From assembly GCA_021734005.1 (NCBI GenBank), contig JAIPJV010000158.1, forward strand, positions 1 to 5,307: a stretch of 5,307 nt of DNA. Direction: 5' to 3'. Both the position numbers and the translations under genes were made by a program. This DNA comes from Fidelibacterota bacterium (GTDB taxonomy: Bacteria > Fidelibacterota > UBA2242 > JAFGTP01). The notes under the pieces are model-generated. The model was not told where the DNA came from, did no database searches, and was given only the letters and a program-made list of their open reading frames with translations. This document shows, piece by piece, positions 1 to 4,723 of the stretch. Every line of letters begins with the position of its first letter. Position 1 is the first letter of the stretch.

Positions 1-132
1 AATATTTACTGGAGAAAGTTACCGATTGAAAAATTCAATGATAAAAAATCAAGGAAAGTAAATATGCAGCTAGAATTTTATCTTGCAACAGCTACACTTT
101 TTTCTTGCAAAGAGCTAGATTTTTATCTTGCA
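1..132 (+). mobile_element. Right end of a probable IS21-family insertion sequence (partial)
   Basis: The left edge carries a short reading frame that resembles the tail of an IstB-type helper ATPase. It is followed within about 70 bases by three tandem copies of a motif ending in CTTGCAA. IS21-family elements are known to end in TG...CA and to carry several direct repeats inside their termini, with istB close to the right end. Read inward from the right, the sequence starts TGCAAGATAAAAAT and recurs as TGCAAGAAAAAAG and TGCAAGATAAAATTC, which fits that design. The outer end is therefore placed at the CA at 131-132. The transposase gene and the left end lie outside the window, so the assignment rests on the terminal structure plus a 19-residue peptide. 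It could instead be an unrelated repeat cluster. Confidence 0.5.
2..61 (+). CDS. C-terminal tail of an IstB-like transposition helper (partial)
   Basis: In the second forward frame the window opens inside a reading frame that ends at TAA (59-61). Its last residues include GESYRLKNSMIKNQGK. IstB/DnaC-like helper ATPases of IS21 elements usually end in a short basic segment of the type 'SYRI-LKGESMRKK', shortly before the right terminal repeats, and this tail matches in style and position. Only 19 codons are present, with no ATPase motifs in view, so the call leans on the neighbouring terminal repeats. A competing frame is open from position 1 to the TAA at 157-159, but it runs through the repeats and resembles nothing I recognise. 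Confidence 0.35.
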   Translation: MFTGESYRLKNSMIKNQGK

Positions 133-134
133 AA
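68..134. repeat. Three tandem imperfect repeats, period 22-23 bp
   Basis: Copies start at 68, 90 and 113. Each begins AGCTA, passes through a T-rich stretch and ends in CTTGCAA. Copies one and three are nearly the same (AGCTAGA-TTTTATCTTGCAA); the middle copy is more diverged. The period is not a multiple of three, so this is not a protein repeat. The repeats are read here as IS21-type terminal transposase-binding sites. Regulator-binding iterons are the alternative. Confidence 0.7.
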
Positions 135-149
135 ATACAGTTATTGCCA

Positions 150-176
150 GATTTTATAACAGATCTTGATAAAATC
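150..176. repeat. 8-bp perfect inverted repeat in intergenic DNA
   Basis: GATTTTAT at 150-157 is matched by ATAAAATC at 169-176 across an 11-base loop that itself contains the palindrome AGATCT (161-166). It lies just outside the proposed insertion-sequence end. It could be an operator dyad or a weak hairpin. No T-run follows that would make it a convincing terminator. Confidence 0.4.
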
Positions 177-331
177 GGAATTTTAATAGCATTTTCCCAA
201 ATAATATTATATGTTACACTATGTTAAATTAATCTATTAAGACTGCTTAAAATGGCAGATAGCGTTAACAATAGATATTATATTTTTAATAATCTGGAAG
301 AGCAAGACTATTGACTAATGATTAATTTTCA

Positions 332-360
332 TTGACAATTTGGATATTTCGAATTATTTT
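332..360 (+). promoter_or_regulatory. Putative sigma70-type promoter for the winged-helix regulator
   Basis: A perfect TTGACA at 332-337 is followed by a 17-base spacer and TATTTT at 355-360 (four of six consensus positions). Transcription would start near 367, leaving a leader of about 120 bases before the gene at 486. The rest of 177-485 is AT-rich and shows no gene or RNA that I recognise. Confidence 0.4.
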
Positions 361-375
361 AACCGTAGGGCTAGT

Positions 376-397
376 TAACACATTTGTGAACGTGTTA
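376..397. promoter_or_regulatory. Dyad just downstream of the promoter, possible operator
   Basis: TAACAC (376-381) pairs with GTGTTA (392-397). Inside it lies a second dyad, CACA-TT-TGTG (379-388). The element would cover roughly +10 to +30 of the predicted transcript, a normal place for a repressor site, so self-control by the downstream regulator is possible. The symmetry is short and the function is inferred. Confidence 0.3.
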
Positions 398-485
398 GCT
401 CCTTTTACTCGTAATTTATAGGAATGTATATTTTTTTTAAACGCCCAAAATCAAAGCTAATACTTGACTGGTCTGGTGACCTTAC

Positions 486-1775
486 ATGACAGAAAATAAA
501 ATAGATAAAGAAAAATTAATCGACAAGATATGTTCCAGTGTAATTTTTTCCAATAGTGTTTTTTATAGCAAGATACTCAAATATTTATATGAGTGCTATA
601 AAAAGGATAAAGTTCCCACAGAAATGGAAGTTGCTTTTGATGTTTTTAATAAAGATAAGGATTTTGATCCGGGACATGATACCATTATTCGGGTCTATTT
701 TTATCGTCTTAGGCGCAAATTAAAAGAGTATTATAAAAAAGAAGGCAAAAAAGACCCACTTAAGATTACAATACCAAAAGGTAGTTACCATATTGAATTT
801 GGGGATAATAGTGATAATGGGGGCACTGATAAAAATAATCCTCCCCAAAAGTATAACAAAAAATATAAAATATTCAGAAATGCGACTTTTATATTATCAT
901 TCCTGGTAATTTTAGCCCTGGTTTATATTATCTTTAATGATGTAAATGTTAATAATCAGAAAAGAATAAGTGATATTAGTAAAAACCATAAACTATGGAA
1001 TACCTTTTTTAACAACAGATATAATTCAAAAGTTGTTGTAGGCGATTTTTTTGTTTTCCATGAGTATGATAAAACTTTAGATAGGGATAGGAGAATCCAG
1101 GATTATGTGATTAATTATGAAGAACAATTTACAGAATTCAAGAGAAATCACCCCAATAGAGACCTAGATAAATGGGTTTTAGGCGAATTGCCTCATAACA
1201 GTATTTTTAATATTGCCGATCTACAAAGAATATTCCTATCTTATGATAAAGAAATGGATATAGATTTTACCACGGAAATCGATATAAATTATATCAAGAA
1301 TAAGAATGTTATTTATGTAGGAGAATTTAAAAATTTGAGGTCTCTGTCAGATTTGATTGAGCCCTTGCCAATTGAATATGAAACTCTACCGGATTGGCAG
1401 GGCAATTTTAGGTATATAGATCAGGATTCTTCTGCCACTTTAAAGGCCAGACATGATTGGGATGTGAATCGCTATGTAGTGGATTTATCTATCCTGGCAA
1501 AACTGCCCGGTCTGGAAAATGAAAATTACATAATTGTCGCTGGTTTCGGTTATAATTCTCAGATTAAAACTATTGAAATGATCTGCCATGATGAAGAATT
1601 AAAAAAGTTTGAGCAGGAGATCAAAGAGATCAATGGTAATATACCCAAATATTATGTGTCGGTTTTTAAGATAACCGGGTTTGATAGGGCCAGTTGTGCA
1701 GCCCAATTAAAATGGTTTTACGAGATAGATAAGGAAAATTATATTACCCAATTAACTCAGGGTATAGCGGAATAG
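486..1775 (+). CDS. Membrane-anchored winged-helix transcriptional regulator
   Basis: The 429-residue protein has three parts. Residues about 5-105 form a winged-helix DNA-binding domain of the type seen in OmpR/ToxR-like and adenylate-cyclase-associated regulators. Its signature is a run of the form 'FDPGHDTIIRVYFYRLRRKL' (60-79), then KITIPKGSYHIEF, the beta-hairpin wing. Residues 110-131 are a polar, basic linker. Residues about 132-151 form a single hydrophobic helix with basic residues before it, which places the N-terminus in the cytoplasm. Residues 152-429 would lie outside the membrane. They include VVVGDFFVFHEY (183-194) and a late AGFGYNSQIKT segment, resembling the sensor halves of related winged-helix proteins, but the ligand cannot be told. 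The start is supported by a modest GGTGA at 475-479, six bases upstream. It stands alone on its strand, and the target genes are unknown. The DNA-binding call is good; the C-terminal role is unrecognised. Confidence 0.8.
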   Translation: MTENKIDKEKLIDKICSSVIFSNSVFYSKILKYLYECYKKDKVPTEMEVAFDVFNKDKDFDPGHDTIIRVYFYRLRRKLKEYYKKEGKKDPLKITIPKGSYHIEFGDNSDNGGTDKNNPPQKYNKKYKIFRNATFILSFLVILALVYIIFNDVNVNNQKRISDISKNHKLWNTFFNNRYNSKVVVGDFFVFHEYDKTLDRDRRIQDYVINYEEQFTEFKRNHPNRDLDKWVLGELPHNSIFNIADLQRIFLSYDKEMDIDFTTEIDINYIKNKNVIYVGEFKNLRSLSDLIEPLPIEYETLPDWQGNFRYIDQDSSATLKARHDWDVNRYVVDLSILAKLPGLENENYIIVAGFGYNSQIKTIEMICHDEELKKFEQEIKEINGNIPKYYVSVFKITGFDRASCAAQLKWFYEIDKENYITQLTQGIAE

Positions 1776-1808
1776 TATCTCTTCCTTTTTATTCAATGTC
1801 ATCAACTC

Positions 1809-2036
1809 TTAATTTCCCTTAGTATTAATTATATTTAATTCTGGAATATTATTAATTAGGGGAATTTCAATTAAAATCATAGGGTATAAATTAGAAAAAC
1901 AACATGGACGATAAGGTTTAGTTGATTTGCTGTGACCGGCGTTATGACGCTGGAGTCGATCCTCGATATCTTTGGTTTGACCTATATAGAAACGACCGTT
2001 TTTCTTGCTCTGCAATATGTATAAGTAATATGACAT
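1809..2036 (-). pseudogene. GIY-YIG nuclease-domain protein with decayed C-terminus
   Basis: Translation from the ATG at 2036 gives 75 residues. The first 44 are a clear small GIY-YIG protein (YhbQ/UPF0213-like): YLYIL and YIG (17-19) form the core strands, and R27 and HNAG (31-34) are in the usual places, followed by STKPYRP. After RP the family normally continues 'WKLVYTEEF...EAxxREKxIK', which carries the catalytic Glu. Here the tail becomes an AT-rich string unlike the family, and no Glu sits in a recognisable context. A shifted frame from 1906 gives LIYT and then a stop, a weak hint of a frameshift. The frame is also open upstream to 2099, but that stretch is the tRNA gene and should not be translated. 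The start is 5 nt from the tRNA 3' end, with no ribosome binding site, so any message would come from tRNA read-through or processing. It may be a short functional variant, but decay is more likely. Confidence 0.6.
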
Positions 2037-2041
2037 GTTTG

Positions 2042-2114
2042 TGGAGCTGAGGGGGCTCGAACCCCTGGCCTCGTGAATGCCATTCACGCGCTCTCCCAAC
2101 TGAGCTACAGCCCC
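2042..2114 (-). tRNA. tRNA-Ala (anticodon GGC)
   Basis: The reverse complement folds into a complete 73-nt cloverleaf. The acceptor is GGGGCTG/CAGCTCC with the G3:U70 pair that marks alanine tRNAs. The D stem is GCTC/GAGC with loop AGTTGGGA. The anticodon stem is CGTGA/TCACG with loop ATGGCAT, placing GGC at 2079-2081. The variable loop is AGGCC, the T arm is AGGGG-TTCGAGC-CCCCT, and the discriminator is A. The 3' CCA is not encoded, since CAAAC follows. It reads GCC/GCU codons. Confidence 0.97.
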
Positions 2115-2131
2115 TTTTTAAAAATCACTTA

Positions 2132-2160
2132 AATTTATGTTCTGACAGTAAACTCATCAA
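2132..2160 (-). promoter_or_regulatory. Promoter of tRNA-Ala
   Basis: On the minus strand TTGATG (2155-2160) and TAAATT (2132-2137) are separated by 17 bases, placing the start about 10 bases before the mature tRNA. Both boxes and the spacing are kept in the duplicated copy at 2267-2295, while the spacers between them have diverged. This supports them as functional elements. Confidence 0.6.
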
Positions 2161-2202
2161 TTAATTTCTCTTATCAAATATTTTTTAATCCTAAAATCCC
2201 TT

Positions 2203-2250
2203 GCCTTCCCGAACGCTTTCGGGACGCTCTCCCAACTGAACTACAGCCCC
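2203..2250 (-). pseudogene. Truncated tRNA-Ala copy ending in a hairpin
   Basis: Reading down from 2250, this copy reproduces the acceptor 5' strand, the D arm and residue 26 of the intact tRNA-Ala. One change turns the D-stem pair into a tolerated G:U (GTTC/GAGC). The anticodon arm is then replaced by TCCCGAAAGCGTTCGGGA (2207-2224), a perfect 7-bp hairpin with a 4-nt loop. This is followed by AGGC, like the variable loop, and then AT-rich DNA. There is no T arm and no acceptor 3' strand, so it cannot be charged as a tRNA. Its promoter copy looks intact, so a stable tRNA-half transcript is possible. Confidence 0.8.
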
Positions 2251-2266
2251 TTTCAAAAATCAACTA

Positions 2267-2295
2267 AATTTATGCTCTAACAAGACACTTATCAA
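2267..2295 (-). promoter_or_regulatory. Promoter copy in front of the truncated tRNA
   Basis: TTGATA (2290-2295) and TAAATT (2267-2272) have the same 17-base spacing as the boxes of the intact tRNA-Ala, and the -35 is closer to consensus here than in the intact copy. The remaining bases to 2424 show no gene, RNA or convincing terminator that I can recognise. Confidence 0.5.
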
Positions 2296-2424
2296 GAAAT
2301 TTTTCTCATCAATTAAGTGTGCTTATCTGGTCTCATCCAAAATCCAGAGTTATTAAAAAAACTTAACTAGATATCCTCCCAACCTAAATTTATCAAAAAT
2401 ATTTCTAGTGTAATAACCAATCAA

Positions 2425-3531
2425 TTATTTATTCTTAAACTCCTCAATTGCTGCTTGAACATCCGGTTTATTAGGTATTGTCAATTCAATGGGTATTAAT
2501 TTGAAATCAACTGGATTAACTGCTGATTCGATTTCTTTTTCCAGTTTATTACGATTATTGAGCATATTGTTATAAAGCCTTCTGGCCGAAGGTTTATCCG
2601 CAAAATATTCATCTAATGATTTATCACCAGCCGATCTTTCATAGCTTTTCAATCTTTTTTCAATAAAAGATTTTTTATATGCGGAGCGGGATATATCACT
2701 CAATTTTTTATCAAAATCTTTTACTTTAGCGGAAACCATTCCAATATACTTACCTTCTGTTCCCGCCCGAGCAATGATTTTACCTTGAATTTCAGATAGA
2801 TAGCGGCTTCTGCCCCGATGTAAGGCCATTAGGGCCAGGTCAACAGGAATTTTTACTTCTTTTAATCTTTCATAATCTTTTTGGTTTAGAGCAGCCAGAA
2901 GAACTACAAAATCAACTTTTTTTACAAATTCAAGTTGAACAATATTTTTATTCAAAGTTTCAATTGGATCTTTGATTTCAATTCCAGGAAGTTTCTTGCC
3001 TGGATCAGAAGATAGTCCAATAACCCCAATTTTTTTGCCACCCACCTTCTTGACATAATAAGGCCTAAAAAAGGGCTTCTGAGTTTTACTTTCTATTATG
3101 TTTGCAGAAATAGGCTCGTATTTACGAGCAGTTTTCTTTATGTATTTCATAAAATCTAGTCCGCCTGTGACCTCATTCAATCCGACATTGACTACATCAT
3201 AAGGTAACAAATTATAAGTCTTAACAATAAACCGTGATTTTATTAATCTATTTTTAAGCCGTTCACCAGAAAGGTTCGGGGAACTAAGACTAAAATTTCC
3301 CGCCTCAAGAACCAAAAAATTATCATTTATCCTCTTCAGACTATCCAGTAATGTTGCTCTCCCGGCCAGACCGCCGAGCTTGTTAGAAGGTCAACCGCAG
3401 GGGCCAATGCGTCCCTGGCTGGAGCCTGTATAAGCAATTTTAAATTCATAATCTCCAGCCAGCAGGAAATAGGCTGATAACACAAAACCTAGGGCCAATT
3501 TCATTAAATATCTAGTTCTGCGATTCTTCAT
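2425..3531 (-). CDS. Predicted secreted selenoprotein, UshA-like metallophosphoesterase fold
   Basis: Read from the ATG at 3531 with TGA (3391-3393) as selenocysteine, this is a 368-residue protein. Residues 1-26 are a basic then hydrophobic signal peptide (KLALGFVLSAYFLLAG). Residues 30-64 contain YTGSSQGRIGPCGU followed by KLGGLAGRATLL. Homologues of the 5'-nucleotidase/UshA-like family have 'G-(L/I)EPCGC...LGGLARRAT' here, so Sec47 replaces the second Cys. Further family segments follow: LVLEAGNF (73-80), YDVVNVGLNEVTGGLDF and KKIGVIGLSSDPG. The usual metal ligands are mostly absent: there is no TNDxHG, GD has become GN, GNHE is NVGLNE, and the GGHSH region reads ALHRGRS. Phosphatase activity is therefore doubtful, and a redox or binding role through C45-G-U47 is an inference. 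The start is supported by AGGGGG (3537-3542) five bases upstream. It follows fni by 16 nt, so the two are probably one operon. A conventional reading starts wrongly at the TTG at 3315 and loses the signal peptide and the motif. Confidence 0.82.
3361..3393 (-). promoter_or_regulatory. Sec UGA codon with bacterial SECIS hairpin
   Basis: On the mRNA, UGA (3391-3393) is followed after 12 nt by a 6-bp stem, CUCGGC (3373-3378) with GCCGGG (3361-3366), closed by the loop GGUCUG (3367-3372). A short outer helix, UUCU with AGAG, may extend it. Bacterial SECIS elements sit inside the coding region just after UGA and present a GG(U) in the apical loop, 16-37 nt downstream, for SelB. Here the GG starts at nt 19. 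The loop closely matches the AGGUCU loop of E. coli fdhF. The local G+C-rich block stands out from the AT-rich gene. Confidence 0.75.
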
Positions 3532-3547
3532 GCTTGCCCCCTAGTTA

Positions 3548-4591
3548 TTATTCAATTTCTTTGATAATATCGGAATTATAACAAAAATCCTGTATATTTC
3601 TAATTCCAGTAGAAAATAAGCAAATTTTCAAAACTTTTCTATAATTTTCTATTAGATTATCGACACCAGCAGCCCCGTTTTCATCCCAGCCTCGCAAAAC
3701 AGAACCTGCAATACCGCCTAGATCAGCGCCCAGAGCGAGTGCCTTTGCGAATTGTATACCAGAGTCCAGACCACCTGATGCGATTAATCGACTTTTTTTA
3801 TATTCATGAGCATTAATTAAAGATTGAGCAGTAGATATTCCCCATTCTCCAAATTCTCGGGCCACAGCTCTTTCTTCTGCTTTAGTAATGCGTTTCGCTT
3901 CAATTCGGGCCCAATTGGTGCCACCACTGCCTGAAATATCAATCCATTCACATCCAATATCTAATAATCTTTGAATTACCTGTGAAGACATTCCAAAGCC
4001 GACTTCTTTTACTATCACGGGCAGATCACTATTATTAATAAATTTTTCCAGAGATTCGAGGATACCTTCAAAATTTGTACCTCCCTCAGGTTGCAAAACC
4101 TCCTGCAGAGGATTTAAATGCACAGAAATTGCATCAGCTTGTAGTTTTTCGAAAATAGAAAATATTTGATCATATTTATCCAAATTTTTAAGCTGCAAAC
4201 ATCCAATATTACCTATCAAAGGAACATTCTTGGTATGATCAACAACGACCTGGTAGGTTTCCAGAGTTTTTGTATTTTCTAGAGCAGGCCTGATACTTCC
4301 CAGAGATAAAGCGACTTTTTGGCGAGCAGCTATTTTGGCGAGATCACGATTGAGTGCTTTCCCGTTTTTTTCTCCACCTGAAATGGGATTGATAATCATG
4401 GGGCAGGAAAGATTATAACCTAAAAATTCAGTTGCTACATAAACATCAGAAAAATTTATTTCCGGTAAGGAACAATGCACAAATCGATAGTTTTCAAACC
4501 CGGTTGTCAACTCCTGATATTTTGCATTGTTTGATACTGCGATCTTGAGATGTTCTCTTTTACGGCTGCTGATATTATTTCTATCAATCAT
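3548..4591 (-). CDS. fni: Type 2 isopentenyl-diphosphate delta-isomerase
   Basis: This FMN- and Mg-dependent cytoplasmic enzyme interconverts isopentenyl and dimethylallyl diphosphate, the building blocks of isoprenoids such as quinone tails and undecaprenyl lipid. The 347 residues match the family's usual length. Visible motifs are RKREH (10-14), PMIINPISGG (64-73), GSIRPAL (98-104), HLNPLQE (158-164), QPEGG (167-171, usually QPEGD), VIVKEVGFGMS (192-202), the phosphate/FMN loop SGSGGTNWARIE (220-231) and ASGGLDSG (271-278). The Asp to Gly change in QPEGD spares the metal-binding Glu next to it. The gene shares a probable transcript with the selenoprotein gene 16 nt downstream and is divergent from galE. 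No Shine-Dalgarno sequence is seen before the ATG at 4591; the upstream bases are almost all A and T. Confidence 0.95.
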   Translation of the reverse strand: MIDRNNISSRKREHLKIAVSNNAKYQELTTGFENYRFVHCSLPEINFSDVYVATEFLGYNLSCPMIINPISGGEKNGKALNRDLAKIAARQKVALSLGSIRPALENTKTLETYQVVVDHTKNVPLIGNIGCLQLKNLDKYDQIFSIFEKLQADAISVHLNPLQEVLQPEGGTNFEGILESLEKFINNSDLPVIVKEVGFGMSSQVIQRLLDIGCEWIDISGSGGTNWARIEAKRITKAEERAVAREFGEWGISTAQSLINAHEYKKSRLIASGGLDSGIQFAKALALGADLGGIAGSVLRGWDENGAAGVDNLIENYRKVLKICLFSTGIRNIQDFCYNSDIIKEIE

Positions 4592-4598
4592 AAAATTT

Positions 4599-4626
4599 TT
4601 TATAAAATATAAATTCAGTTAATCAA
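4599..4626 (-). promoter_or_regulatory. Possible promoter of the fni operon
   Basis: TTGATT (4621-4626) and TATAAA (4599-4604) lie 16 bases apart on the minus strand. The start point would fall within a few bases of the fni ATG, giving a leaderless or nearly leaderless message, which agrees with the missing ribosome binding site. In such AT-rich DNA a chance match is possible. Confidence 0.3.
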
Positions 4627-4686
4627 TTTAAACAGGATTCTAATATACATTGTATTTCCGAGAAATTAAAAATAAATTTTCTTTCA

Positions 4687-4716
4687 TATAATTTTTGTAA
4701 TATCAGGATAAGGAGA
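4687..4716 (+). promoter_or_regulatory. galE -10 box and ribosome binding site
   Basis: A perfect TATAAT at 4687-4692 has no good -35 at the usual distance. AGGAGA at 4711-4716 is a strong Shine-Dalgarno sequence, about 7 bases before the galE ATG, and fixes that start. The -10 call is tentative; the ribosome binding site is firm. Confidence 0.5.
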
Positions 4717-4723
4717 AATAATA

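Larger units (their letters stand above)
2088..2312. repeat. Diverged tandem duplication of the tRNA 5' half plus promoter
   Basis: Copy A (2088-2177) and copy B (2224-2312) match at an offset of 136 bases, with scattered substitutions and a one-base indel just upstream of the tRNA 5' end. The shared unit holds tRNA residues 1-26 and about 60 bases of upstream DNA with the promoter. The tRNA part is almost unchanged (one difference in 26 bases); the flank has drifted more. Confidence 0.85.

Noticed and set aside
68..134. CRISPR-like array
   Set aside because: The three repeats are imperfect and directly abutting, with no spacers between them.
1..159. 52-codon frame open from the left edge
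   Set aside because: It runs through the terminal repeats, and the peptide resembles nothing known. The overlapping IstB-like tail ending at 61 fits the context better.
2037..2099. N-terminal extension of the GIY-YIG reading frame beginning GERVNGIHEARG
   Set aside because: These codons are the reverse strand of the intact tRNA-Ala. The protein family begins at the ATG at 2036.
2340..2424. Terminator after the selenoprotein gene
   Set aside because: T-runs are present on the minus strand, but no stable GC-rich stem stands directly before them.
3315..3315. TTG at 3315 as the true start of the phosphoesterase-like gene
   Set aside because: It lies inside the conserved LVLEAGN strand, has no ribosome binding site, and would remove the signal peptide and the PCG-U motif.
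3391..3393. TGA as a nonsense mutation making the gene a pseudogene
   Set aside because: The frame is otherwise intact for 368 codons, the TGA sits on a conserved Cys, and a SECIS-type hairpin follows at the right distance. A sequencing error or recent mutation is still possible but explains less.
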